64,000 nucleotides of DNA from Actinomadura sp. K4S16 (lineage in GTDB: Bacteria > Actinomycetota > Actinomycetes > Streptosporangiales > Streptosporangiaceae): contig NZ_BDDE01000013.1 in assembly GCF_008327685.1 (NCBI RefSeq), forward strand, positions 434,001 through 498,000. The letters are read 5' to 3'. The position numbers and the translations under genes were made by a program. The notes beneath the pieces are model-generated. The model was not told the DNA's origin. It worked only from the letters and a program-made list of their open reading frames with translations, and ran no database searches. Shown here one piece after another: positions 51,761 through 59,924 of the stretch (the first letter of the stretch is position 1; each line of letters starts with the position of its first letter).

Positions 51761-52315
51761 TCACTTGGCTCCGCCGTCGTCCGGAGCAGCGGATTCGGCG
51801 GCCTTGCGTTCGACGCCCCGGCGCATCGCCTCCAGGAAGACCTTGGCCACGATGCCCAGGAAGACCAGGTCGCCGAGCATCTGCACGGCCGTCAGGGCGC
51901 GGGCCGTCTGGGACGTCGGGACGATGTCGCTGAAGCCGACCGACGTGAAGATCGTGATGGTGTAGAAGAGGGCGTCGATGTGCGTCAGGGGCTCGGAGAA
52001 GCCGGGCGGGGTGTCGTGGCTCATCAGCCGGTAGCTGGAGGCGAACACCAGCACGAAGAGCGAGACGGAGGTGCCCAGCGCCTCGACGGTGCGCATCCGG
52101 GGGGAGTGCGACTGCGTGATCGACCGCGCCTGCCACGCGACGAGCAGGCCCAGGGAGATCAGCGAGGCGCTCAGCACCGTGCCGGTCACCGCGGTGAACG
52201 ACCTGTTCAAGGGGGCCGTGAAGTACACGACGAGCAGGGCCGCCGTGGTCAGCGTCGTGCGCAGGACCACCCAGGTCAAAAGCCCGAACCGGGCCCTTCG
52301 CGAGGGAGCGTTCAC
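51761..52315 (-). CDS. Two-pore-helix ion channel (Ion_trans_2)
   Basis: A 184-residue membrane protein. Hydrophobic segments near residues 12-33 and 42-62 precede a pore unit: helix TSVSLFVLVFASSYRLM, pore helix IDALFYTITIFTSVGFSDIVP, and final helix AVQMLGDLVFLGIVAKVFL. The selectivity filter reads TSVGFSD, not TVGYGD, so potassium selectivity may be altered. There is no RCK domain. It lies downstream of the convergent ridA terminator. Confidence 0.82.
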   Translation of the reverse strand: MNAPSRRARFGLLTWVVLRTTLTTAALLVVYFTAPLNRSFTAVTGTVLSASLISLGLLVAWQARSITQSHSPRMRTVEALGTSVSLFVLVFASSYRLMSHDTPPGFSEPLTHIDALFYTITIFTSVGFSDIVPTSQTARALTAVQMLGDLVFLGIVAKVFLEAMRRGVERKAAESAAPDDGGAK

Positions 52316-52379
52316 TCTCCGTGCATGCCCAGGGCCGCCCCGTCTGATCCGTGGGCCGGGCCGCTCGCCCCGGTGCCCG

Positions 52380-53756
52380 CTAGATGAGGCCCTGGGCGAG
52401 CATGGCGTCGGCCACGCGCTCGAAGCCGGCGATGTTGGCGCCGACCACGTAGTCGCCGGAGGCGCCGTAGCGTTCGGCGGTCTCGTAGCAGGTGTCGTGG
52501 ATGCTCGTCATGATGGCCGACAGCTCCTCCTCCACCTGGGAGAACGGCCAGGAGGCGCGGCTCGCGTTCTGCTGCATCTCCAGCGCGCTCACCGCGACGC
52601 CGCCCGCGTTGGCGGCCTTGCCGGGGCCGAACGCGACGCCCGCGTCCTGGAGGATGTGCACGGCGTCGGGCGTGGTCGGCATGTTCGCGCCCTCGGACAC
52701 GGCCTTCACGCCGTTGCGGACGAGGACCGCGGCGGCCTCGGCGTCCAGCTCGTTCTGCGTCGCCGACGGGAGCGCGATGTCGGCGGGGACGTCCCACACC
52801 CGGCCGCCCGCGACGAACCGCGCGGAGGCGCCGCGCAGGTCGGCGTAGTCGGAGACGCGGCCCCGGTCGACCTCCTTGACCTGCTTGAGGAGGTCGAGGT
52901 CGATCCCCTTCTCGTCCACGACGTAGCCGCCGGAGTCGGAGACCGTGATGACGTTGGCGCCGAGCTGCTGCGCCTTCTCGATCGTGTAGATCGCGACGTT
53001 GCCGGAGCCGGACACGACGATCTGCTGGCCGTCCAGGTCCTCGCCTCGGCGGCGCAGCATCTCGGCCGTGAACATCACGTTGCCGTAGCCGGTCGCCTCC
53101 GTCCGGACGGCGGAGCCGCCCCACAGCATGCCCTTGCCGGTCAGCATCCCGGCCTCCCACCGGTTCGTGACGCGGCGGTACTGGCCGAACAGGTAGCCGA
53201 TCTCGCGGGCGCCGACGCCGATGTCGCCGGCCGGGACGTCGGTGTGCTCGCCGACGTGGCGCTGCAGCTCGGTCATGAACGACTGGCAGAAGCGCATGAC
53301 CTCCGCGTCGGAGCGGCCGTGCGGGTCGAAGTCGCTGCCGCCCTTGCCGCCGCCGATGCCGAGCCCGGTCAGCGCGTTCTTGAAGATCTGCTCGAAGCCG
53401 AGGAACTTGACGATGCCGAGGTTCACCGTGGGGTGGAAGCGGAGCCCGCCCTTGTACGGCCCGAGCGCGCCGTTGTACTCGACGCGGAAGCCGCGGTTGA
53501 CGTGGATCTCCCCGTTGTCGTCCTCCCACGGGACCCGGAACATGATCTGGCGCTCCGGCTCGATCACCCGCTCCACCAGCTTGGCGGTGGCGAGCCCCGG
53601 CCGCGCGGCCAGCACCGGGCCGAGGCACTCCAGGACCTCGTGCACGGCCTGGTGGAACTCGGCCTCACCCGGATCGCGGCGCAGCACGCCCGAGTAGGTC
53701 TCCTCCAGGACGGCCATGGTCTCGGGCGGGGCCGGCAGGCGTGAGGCGAGGGGCAT
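52380..53756 (-). CDS. gdhA: Glutamate dehydrogenase, NADP-type
   Basis: A 458-residue hexameric glutamate dehydrogenase. Substrate-site blocks are YNGALGPYKGGLRFHPTVN and the catalytic Lys region KNALTGLGIGGGKGGSDFDP. The C-terminal Rossmann motif GSGNVAIYTIEKAQQLGA has Ser in place of Ala, and SDSGGYV ends the second strand, as in NADP-linked bacterial forms. The start at 53756 follows GAAGGAAGGA. It assimilates ammonia into glutamate. It stands alone, divergent from the kaiB operon. Confidence 0.95.
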   Translation of the reverse strand: MPLASRLPAPPETMAVLEETYSGVLRRDPGEAEFHQAVHEVLECLGPVLAARPGLATAKLVERVIEPERQIMFRVPWEDDNGEIHVNRGFRVEYNGALGPYKGGLRFHPTVNLGIVKFLGFEQIFKNALTGLGIGGGKGGSDFDPHGRSDAEVMRFCQSFMTELQRHVGEHTDVPAGDIGVGAREIGYLFGQYRRVTNRWEAGMLTGKGMLWGGSAVRTEATGYGNVMFTAEMLRRRGEDLDGQQIVVSGSGNVAIYTIEKAQQLGANVITVSDSGGYVVDEKGIDLDLLKQVKEVDRGRVSDYADLRGASARFVAGGRVWDVPADIALPSATQNELDAEAAAVLVRNGVKAVSEGANMPTTPDAVHILQDAGVAFGPGKAANAGGVAVSALEMQQNASRASWPFSQVEEELSAIMTSIHDTCYETAERYGASGDYVVGANIAGFERVADAMLAQGLI

Positions 53757-54031
53757 AGCGGGGATCCTTCCTTCAGACCCCTTCACTTTAGAACCCGTTT
53801 CCGGGTGCCGGAGGAACGCCTCGCCGCGGCGACCCCCTCCAGGACGGCCGCAAGGCGGGATCTCCCTGGCGGGGACACGGCCAGGCGGGGACGCTCCGGT
53901 GGATTAGGACACGCTGTCGAGGCAAGGATGTGACTGAGAGTGTTCGGAGGGTCGCGCACACGAGGTCGGCGCGGTCGGCTGAGGCCGTGGCGGCGGAGCA
54001 AAGCCGACCAGACCACGGTGAAGGCTGTAAC

Positions 54032-54061
54032 GGAGGGTTACCGATGACGCGGTGGTCATGA
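54032..54061 (+). promoter_or_regulatory. Shine-Dalgarno and five-codon leader frame before kaiB
   Basis: GGAGGG (54032-54037) is ideally placed not for kaiB but for an ATG at 54044 that opens a five-codon frame, MTRWS. Its TGA (54059-54061) overlaps the two kaiB start candidates at 54058 and 54061. This could couple kaiB translation to termination of the leader. It may also simply serve a kaiB start at the GTG at 54052. Confidence 0.4.
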
Positions 54062-54381
54062 TGGCGGCGACGGTCTACTCGTTCACGGTGTACATCGCGG
54101 GTCGCACGCCAAGGTCGCTCAGCGCGCTGGCCAATCTGCGGTTCCTGTGCGACTCCCTCCTGCCCGACCGCCACGACATAGAAGTCGTCGACGTGTCAGA
54201 GCGGCCGGATCTGGCGGAGCGGGACGGTGTTCTGGCGACGCCGACGGTCGTCAGGACCGGGCCGCTTCCGCACTGCCGGGTCATCGGGGACCTGTCCGAT
54301 CACCGGAAGGCCGCCGACTTCCTGGGGCTGGTCGAGGTGGACCGTTCGTCTCCGGTGGAAAGGGGCGGTGATGGTCACTGA
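54058..54381 (+). CDS. kaiB: Circadian clock protein KaiB homologue
   Basis: A KaiB-family protein of about 107 residues. The thioredoxin-like start TVYSFTVYIAGRTPRSLSAL, the DIEVVDVSERPDLAERDGVLATPTVV region and HCRVIGDLSDHRKAADFL match KaiB closely, including the ATPT motif and the GDLSD turn. KaiB binds the KaiC CI ring after a fold switch in cyanobacteria. Starts GTG 54052, ATG 54058 and ATG 54061 are possible. It overlaps kaiC by 11 bases. No kaiA is present. Confidence 0.9.
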   Translation: MMAATVYSFTVYIAGRTPRSLSALANLRFLCDSLLPDRHDIEVVDVSERPDLAERDGVLATPTVVRTGPLPHCRVIGDLSDHRKAADFLGLVEVDRSSPVERGGDGH

Positions 54382-55855
54382 GGTTCGGCGCACCCCGACC
54401 GGGATCAGCGGCTTCGACGAGGTGGCCGTGGGCGGGCTGCCGGCCGGTCGCTCCACGCTGGTCACCGGTACCGCCGGCAGCGGGAAGACCCTGTTCGCTC
54501 TGGAGTTCCTCGCCCGGGGGATCATGAAGTACGAGGAGCCCGGAGTCTTCGTCACCTTCGATGAGACGCCCGAGGACCTCCGGAGCAACGTCGCCTCCCT
54601 CGGCTTCGACATCGCACACTGGGAGCGTGACGGCAAGTGGGTCTTCGTGGACGTCTCCGCTGTGCAGGAGGAGATGTTCTCGGTCGGCGGGTACGACCTC
54701 GGGGGCCTGATCGCGCGGGTCGAGCACGCCGTGGCCCAGGTCGGGGCCGGGCGGATCTCGCTCGACTCGCTGGGGACACTGCTCATCCGTTTCCAGGATC
54801 GGGAGCTGATACGCCGCGAGCTGGCCAGGCTCACCCGGATGCTGGAGTCGCTCGGGGTCACGTCGGTGCTGACCACCGAACGCGACACCGAGTACGACGG
54901 CCTGACCCGGCACGGCGTCGAGGAGTTCGCCCTGGACAACGTCCTGATCATTCGCAACGTCCTGCGGAACGAGAGGCGCCGCCGGACGCTGGAGATCGTC
55001 AAGTTCCGCGGAACCACGCACCGTACCGGGGAGTGGCTGTTCACCATCGACCCGACGGAGGGCCTCGTCGTCGTTCCCCTGGCGTTCCTGGCCCCGCGCG
55101 AGCAGGCGTCGCGAGCGCGGGTCTCCACCGGGACTCCGGGACTGGACGAGATGGTCGGCGGCGGGATCTTCCGTGACGCGCTGGCCCTGGTGACCGGACC
55201 GCCCGGCTCCGGCAAGACGCTCATGGCCCTCCAGTTCGCCGACGCGGCGTTCCAGGCGGCCGAGCGCAGCCTGTTCTACGTCTTCGACGAGACCCGTGAC
55301 CAGCTCTACCGCAGCGCCGCCGGCTGGGACATGGACCTGGAGGCCATGGAATCCTCGGGGCTGCTGCGGATCACGGCCGGCTACCCGGAGGAGGCGTCGG
55401 TGGAAGATCACTTCCTGAGCGTCCGGAGGGACATCGCCGACTTCGCGCCGAGCCGACTGATCATCGACAGCCTGTCCGCCCTGGAGCGCCGAGGAGCACC
55501 GAGGACGCTGCTGGACTTCGTGATCGCGCTGGGCGCCCTCGCGCGGGAGCACGAGATCACGACCCTGTTCACCTCCTCGACTTCGTCCGACACGTGGGCA
55601 CCGGTCCCCGCTGCTTCGGCCATGGAGGTCGCCAGCATCACCGACGTGACGATCCTGCTGCGCTACGCCGAGAACGCGGGAGTGGTGCAGCGCATCGTCG
55701 CCGTGCTGCAGAGCCGCGGATCGCCCCACGATCCCACCGTGCGCCGAGTCGGCATCGACCACGCCGGGCTACGCGTGGGAGACCCCTACACCACCGGATC
55801 CCGCCTGTTCCCCGACCCGGACGTGCCGCCGCCCGACCGGCGGCCGGAACGCTGA
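54371..55855 (+). CDS. kaiC: Circadian clock ATPase KaiC homologue
   Basis: A 494-residue double RecA-type protein. CI has Walker A GTAGSGKT at residues 33-40 and FVTFDETPEDL (catalytic pair Asp64-Glu65, Glu-Glu in Synechococcus). CII has Walker A GPPGSGKT at 276-283 and FYVFDETRDQL (Asp306-Glu307). The segment aligned to the Ser431-Thr432 phosphosites reads VASITDVTILL, so the pair becomes Ala421-Ser422. The C-terminus ends soon after VLQSRGSPHD and lacks the A-loop and KaiA-binding tail. It is flanked by kaiB and a PAS histidine kinase on the same strand. ATPase and hexamer formation are expected; rhythmicity is not implied. Confidence 0.92.
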   Translation: MVTEVRRTPTGISGFDEVAVGGLPAGRSTLVTGTAGSGKTLFALEFLARGIMKYEEPGVFVTFDETPEDLRSNVASLGFDIAHWERDGKWVFVDVSAVQEEMFSVGGYDLGGLIARVEHAVAQVGAGRISLDSLGTLLIRFQDRELIRRELARLTRMLESLGVTSVLTTERDTEYDGLTRHGVEEFALDNVLIIRNVLRNERRRRTLEIVKFRGTTHRTGEWLFTIDPTEGLVVVPLAFLAPREQASRARVSTGTPGLDEMVGGGIFRDALALVTGPPGSGKTLMALQFADAAFQAAERSLFYVFDETRDQLYRSAAGWDMDLEAMESSGLLRITAGYPEEASVEDHFLSVRRDIADFAPSRLIIDSLSALERRGAPRTLLDFVIALGALAREHEITTLFTSSTSSDTWAPVPAASAMEVASITDVTILLRYAENAGVVQRIVAVLQSRGSPHDPTVRRVGIDHAGLRVGDPYTTGSRLFPDPDVPPPDRRPER

Positions 55856-55870
55856 ACGCGATGAGCACGG

Positions 55871-56923
55871 ATGGGTGAGTTCGAAGGGGCTCCGGCCACG
55901 CCGGAAACCGGACCCGGGTGGCCGGTCGACTTCGCGCGCGAAGCGGGGCCCACGGTGGTGTCGGCGCTGGCGGACGGGCTCGTCGCGGTCGACGACCAGG
56001 GCGTCATCCGCATCTGCAACGCCGCGGCCGAGGTACTGCTCGGCCGTCCGGCGAGCGAGCTGGTCGGCAGCCCGTTCGGACACCCGGTCGTCGCCGACCA
56101 CTCCACCGAGATCGATCTGGTGCTGCCGGGCGGAGGCACCCGGGTGGTCGAGATGTGCGCCAGCACCACGACGGTGTCGGGTCAGCGCCTGCACCTGGCC
56201 TCGCTTCGCGACATCACCCTCCGGCGACGGGCATGGGAGCGGCTCGAAGCGGAACTGGACCTCCAGGGAACGATGATCGCCGTCATGGCCCACGAGATCC
56301 GCAATCCCCTGGCCGGGATCGGCCTTCTGATAGACACGCTCCGCGAGCCCGCGGAAGACCTCACCGACGACGAACGGAAAAGGATCCTCGACCAGGTCGC
56401 CGATCGCGTCGCCCGCCTGCAGTCACTGGCGGCCAGGCTCCTGACCACGATCAGGACCGGCGGAGAGCTCCCGCGCCCGCCCCGCGAGCCGGTCCCGCTG
56501 CTGGAGATCACGCTGCAATGCCTGGCGGACTTCGGTGACCGGGCGCGGGACACGCACGTCTACTGCGACCCCGAGATCCGGGTGCTGGCCGACCGTGGCG
56601 AACTGGCAGAGATGCTGGTCAACTATCTGCAGAACGCCTTCCACCACGGAGCCCCGCCGATCGAGATCCGAACGACCGGCGCGGGCGACGCCGTCGAGGT
56701 CCAGGTATGCGACAGCGGGCCGGGAGTACCCGAGGAGTTCGTGCCCAGCCTGTTCGAACGCTTCACGCGCGCGGCGGGGCCCCGACGGGACGCCGACGGG
56801 TCGGGGCTGGGTCTGTGGATCGTCCGGCGGCTGGCCCAGGCCAATGGCGGAGAGGCCTACTACCGGCCGGGCGAGCCCCAAGGCGCGTGCTTCTGCCTGC
56901 GCCTCCCGCGGGCAACGGAATGA
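55871..56923 (+). CDS. PAS-domain sensor histidine kinase in the kai operon
   Basis: A 350-residue cytoplasmic kinase with no membrane segment. A PAS domain spans about residues 30-115 (ALADGLVAVDDQGVIRICN). HisKA has the phospho-acceptor His141 in VMAHEIRNPLAGIGLLIDTL. HATPase has the N box NYLQNAFHHGAPP, G1 VCDSGPGVP and G2 DGSGLGLWIVRRLAQ. It starts 15 bases after the kaiC stop. In cyanobacteria SasA reads KaiC through a KaiB-like domain; here a PAS domain occupies that position. No response regulator gene is adjacent. Confidence 0.9.
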   Translation: MGEFEGAPATPETGPGWPVDFAREAGPTVVSALADGLVAVDDQGVIRICNAAAEVLLGRPASELVGSPFGHPVVADHSTEIDLVLPGGGTRVVEMCASTTTVSGQRLHLASLRDITLRRRAWERLEAELDLQGTMIAVMAHEIRNPLAGIGLLIDTLREPAEDLTDDERKRILDQVADRVARLQSLAARLLTTIRTGGELPRPPREPVPLLEITLQCLADFGDRARDTHVYCDPEIRVLADRGELAEMLVNYLQNAFHHGAPPIEIRTTGAGDAVEVQVCDSGPGVPEEFVPSLFERFTRAAGPRRDADGSGLGLWIVRRLAQANGGEAYYRPGEPQGACFCLRLPRATE

Positions 56924-56959
56924 GGAAGCGGGCTCCGATCAGCGGCGGCCGCGGGGCGG

Positions 56960-57316
56960 TCAGCCGGAGTCGCGGAGCCGGTCGGCGAGGACGGCGGCCT
57001 GGCTGAGGTCGACGTCCTTGGTCGCGGTGAGCAGGGTCACGGTGCCCTGCCGGGCGAGTTCCCGCAGGTGATCGAGAGCCTCGGCGCGCTCGGGCTCGGC
57101 CAGTTCGGCGTCGTAGCGGCGGGTGAACTCCTCGAACTTGTCGGGGTCGTGCCCGTACCACTTGCGGAGGTCGGTGGAGGGGGCGACGTCCTTCTCCCAC
57201 TCGTCCAGGTGCGCCTTGTCCTTCGACAGGCCCCGCGGCCACACGCGGTCGACCAGGATTCGCGTCCCGTCCTCGCCCGATGGCGGCTCGTACACCCTGC
57301 GCAGCTTTACCTCCAT
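56960..57316 (-). CDS. DUF488 family protein
   Basis: A 118-residue protein. LRRVYEPPSGEDGTRILVDR, WPRGLSKDKAHLDEWEKDVA and LRKWYGHDPDKFEEFTRRY are hallmark DUF488 blocks. The function of the family is unknown. It is convergent with the kai-operon kinase, 36 bases apart. Confidence 0.9.
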   Translation of the reverse strand: MEVKLRRVYEPPSGEDGTRILVDRVWPRGLSKDKAHLDEWEKDVAPSTDLRKWYGHDPDKFEEFTRRYDAELAEPERAEALDHLRELARQGTVTLLTATKDVDLSQAAVLADRLRDSG

Positions 57317-57370
57317 GGCGGCTGTATACCCGGGGTCACGGACGACACGCACGTCCCCCTGATCCTTGGC

Positions 57371-57763
57371 TCACTGCGGGGTTCGCGGGTGGCCAGGCGG
57401 CGTCGCCAGGGGCGGGCGGCGGGGCCCGTCAGGGTCCGCTGGGACGGGCGCCGCCGGCGGAGACGCCCCGAGGGCGCGCTCCCCGCCGGGGACGTCGTCC
57501 AGGGCGCGGCCGCGGTCGGCGGCGGCGCGGCGGGCGAACTCGGCGGCGGCCGTCCGGCGGGCGAACTCTCCGGCGAGGGCGCGGCCGAGGACGTCGTCGT
57601 CGGGATGGTGCCTTTCCAGGTATTCGAGGGCCTCGGCCAGTTCCGCGGTGGTCAGTCGCCGCACGGGCTTCCCGGTCCAGCGCGGAAGGACGCCGAACCG
57701 TCCGGCCGGCGATACGGCGGAGGGTGCGGCGCGGGGTTCGGTGCTCATGGGCTCCGTGCTCAT
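57371..57763 (-). CDS. Uncharacterised protein
   Basis: A 130-residue protein with no recognised family. The N-terminus repeats MSTEP twice. A short ordered-looking part (VRRLTTAELAEALEYLERH, HPDDDVLGRALAGEFARR) is followed by a Pro/Ala-rich tail. An internal duplication is visible as EFARRTAAAEFARRAAADR. It has neither a signal peptide nor a membrane segment. Coding potential is judged only from the start context and composition. Confidence 0.55.
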   Translation of the reverse strand: MSTEPMSTEPRAAPSAVSPAGRFGVLPRWTGKPVRRLTTAELAEALEYLERHHPDDDVLGRALAGEFARRTAAAEFARRAAADRGRALDDVPGGERALGASPPAAPVPADPDGPRRPPLATPPGHPRTPQ

Positions 57764-57923
57764 GTGCGGGGTCCTTTCAGTTCTGGTGCCGGAAGCGGCG
57801 GCACTGGAGGCGGGACGGTTCCGAGACCGCCGCACACCTGTCCGCCCGGCCGAGAGAGCGGCCCGCCCCAGCGGAGATACCGGTACGTCCGTGCAAGGGG
57901 ACGCATCGGTATCCCACGGAGTC

Positions 57924-58769
57924 TCAGGAGTCGCTGAAGGACTTGCGTTCCACCCGTCCGTTCGTGCTCGGCCCCCGTCCGTTCGTGCTCGCGGACCGGC
58001 CGTTGGTGCTCGGGGCAAGGCGGGAGGTCTTGGCGGGCGAGGGGCGCGGCGGCGCGGTCTCCACCAGGTAGTCGTGGTCGGGCGCCGGGACGGCCGGACG
58101 CTGCTCGGGGCCGGCCGCCGGGCGGGGCTCGTCGCGGGGCCGGTCCCGCAGCCGCCGCGCCGCCTGCCGGAGGGCGCGCTCGCCGACGAGCCGCGCCAGT
58201 TCCAGGCCCCAGCAGTCCAGCTTGTCGGCGTCGGTGAGGTCCTCGCGGGCGCTCAGCTCGGCCGCGAGGCCGCCGAGCCGCTGCGCCTCGGACAGGTCGA
58301 ACTCGCGCATGAGGTGGCAGCACAGCTCCGCAAGCGCCGCGTGGTCGCGTTCGAACGACAGCCCGGCCAGGTCGTTGTGCGACAGCCTGCTGAGCGCGCG
58401 CTTGCGCTCCAGCTCACCGTCGGCGAGCCGCAGTATGCCGCTGAGGAGGGCGACGGGACCGGTGCCGCCGCCGCGGCTCTGCGCGGGGGCGAACGACATG
58501 CGCAGCACCGCCGCGGAGCCGATCCCGGCGGCGATGACCCGGACGACCATGAGGCTCGCCGGGGGTGTGGTGGGGGGCAGCCCGAACGTCCACCCGGAGG
58601 CGGTCACCGCGATCAGCGCGATCAGCGCAGCGCTGGCGTTGACGAAGACGAACAGCAGCCCGCCCGGGGAGAGCAGGGCCGCGACGGGCTTGTCGCGGTA
58701 GCGCGCGACGAGCTCGGCGAAGCCGATCGCGCCGCCGATCAGGGCGGCGAAGAGCATCTCGATGGTCAT
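57924..58769 (-). CDS. Uncharacterised membrane protein with STNGR repeats
   Basis: A 281-residue protein. Three hydrophobic segments occupy residues 1-90 (MLFAALIGGAIGFAELV, LLFVFVNASAALIALIAV, ASLMVVRVIAAGIGSAAVL). A soluble, helical, charged region follows (LSHNDLAGLSFERDHAALAE). The disordered C-terminus carries three STNGR copies within 22 residues. No family is recognised. The tnpB element begins just before its start codon (58769), so the promoter may have been displaced. Confidence 0.65.
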   Translation of the reverse strand: MTIEMLFAALIGGAIGFAELVARYRDKPVAALLSPGGLLFVFVNASAALIALIAVTASGWTFGLPPTTPPASLMVVRVIAAGIGSAAVLRMSFAPAQSRGGGTGPVALLSGILRLADGELERKRALSRLSHNDLAGLSFERDHAALAELCCHLMREFDLSEAQRLGGLAAELSAREDLTDADKLDCWGLELARLVGERALRQAARRLRDRPRDEPRPAAGPEQRPAVPAPDHDYLVETAPPRPSPAKTSRLAPSTNGRSASTNGRGPSTNGRVERKSFSDS

Positions 58770-58783
58770 CGGTTCTCCTTGGT

Positions 58784-59916
58784 GGATACTCCGGCCTTCA
58801 GACCGGGGGGAAACGAAGCTCCTGCCGAGCAGGGCAGGAAGGGGCGAGTCGCCTCCGGGGCCATTCGCCATCCGCGCTCGCACCCAGGCCGACAGGTTGC
58901 GGGCCATGGCGCGGCAGGTCAGGCGGGCATTCAAGTACCGCTTCCATCCCACGGGCGAGCAGGCGGCCGAGCTGTCGCGCACGTTCGGCTGCGTGCGGCT
59001 GGTGTACAACAAAGCGCTTGAAGAGCGCACCCGGGCCTGGAACGTCGAGCGGCGCCGCATTTCCTACGCGCAGTCGTCGGCCTTGCTGACGCAGTGGAAG
59101 AAGACCGAGGAACTGGCCTTCCTGGCCGAGGTGTCCTGCGTCCCGCTTCAGCAGGCGCTGCGCCATCTCCAGACCGCTTTCACCAACTTCTTCGCCAAGC
59201 GCGCCAGGTATCCGCGATACAAGTCGCGCAAGCGGTCGCGTGCGTCGGCCGACGCCGGGATAACTTCGCTGGTGACCTTGTCGACCGGGGAGAAGGTCGC
59301 CAATCCCCGGCAGGAGCGCCGTGACCGCGCCCGCCTGGCCAAGGCGCAGCGCGAACTCGCCCGCAAAGCCCCCGGCTCGGCGAACCGGGACAAGGCCCGC
59401 CGCAAGGTGGCCCGCGTGCACGCACGGATCGCCGACCGGCGCCGCGACCTGCTGCACAAGCTGTCGACCCGTCTCGTCCGTGAGAACCAAACGGTCGTGA
59501 TCGAAGACCTCACCGTCGGCAACCTGCTCAAGAACCGCACGCTCGCACGCGCCATCTCCGATGCGGCGTGGCGGGAGCTGCGCTCGATGCTGGAGTACAA
59601 GTGCGCCTGGTACGGCCGCGAGCTGGTCGTGGTCGACCGCTGGTTCCCCTCCTCCAAACTGTGCGCGGCCTGCGGAACCATCTGCACCAAGCTGCCGCTG
59701 GACGTCCGCGAATGGACGTGCGAGTGCGGCGCGATGCATGACCGCGACGTGAACGCGGCACGCAACATCCTGGCCGCCGGGCTGGCGGTGACCGCCTGTG
59801 GAGACGGTGTAAGACCTCAACGGGACACCTCCCGGACGGGGCACTCGTCGGCGAAGCAGGAAACCCAACGGGCGACCGCTGGAATCCCCCACCCTTAGGC
59901 GGGAGAGGAAGCCAAG
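58784..59916 (+). mobile_element. IS200/IS605-group element with tnpB only
   Basis: The left end is marked by the hairpin-forming CCGG-CCTTCAGA-CCGG (58791-58806). The right end is marked by the CCCCCACCCTTAGGCGGGAG stretch (59885-59904) just after the tnpB stop, the usual place of the element end and the overlapping guide (omega) RNA scaffold. No Y1 transposase (tnpA) gene is present, so it could move only in trans. Exact ends are approximate. Confidence 0.65.
58906..59898 (+). CDS. tnpB: TnpB RNA-guided nuclease, internally deleted
   Basis: A 330-residue TnpB with an intact start (RRAFKYRFHPTGEQAAELSR) and an intact C-terminus: the zinc finger CAACGTICTKLP to CECGAMHDRDVNAARNIL, then CGDGVRPQ. 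Full relatives are about 400 residues. The join SRKRSRASADAGITSLVTLS skips the region before the RuvC-I aspartate, about 70-80 residues, with the frame and the aspartate itself kept. The RuvC Glu (VVIEDLTVGNLL) and final Asp (HDRDVNAARN) remain. Loss of the central segment probably abolishes cleavage, though RNA and DNA binding might survive. Confidence 0.8.
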   Translation: MARQVRRAFKYRFHPTGEQAAELSRTFGCVRLVYNKALEERTRAWNVERRRISYAQSSALLTQWKKTEELAFLAEVSCVPLQQALRHLQTAFTNFFAKRARYPRYKSRKRSRASADAGITSLVTLSTGEKVANPRQERRDRARLAKAQRELARKAPGSANRDKARRKVARVHARIADRRRDLLHKLSTRLVRENQTVVIEDLTVGNLLKNRTLARAISDAAWRELRSMLEYKCAWYGRELVVVDRWFPSSKLCAACGTICTKLPLDVREWTCECGAMHDRDVNAARNILAAGLAVTACGDGVRPQRDTSRTGHSSAKQETQRATAGIPHP

Positions 59917-59924
59917 GACTTCCC

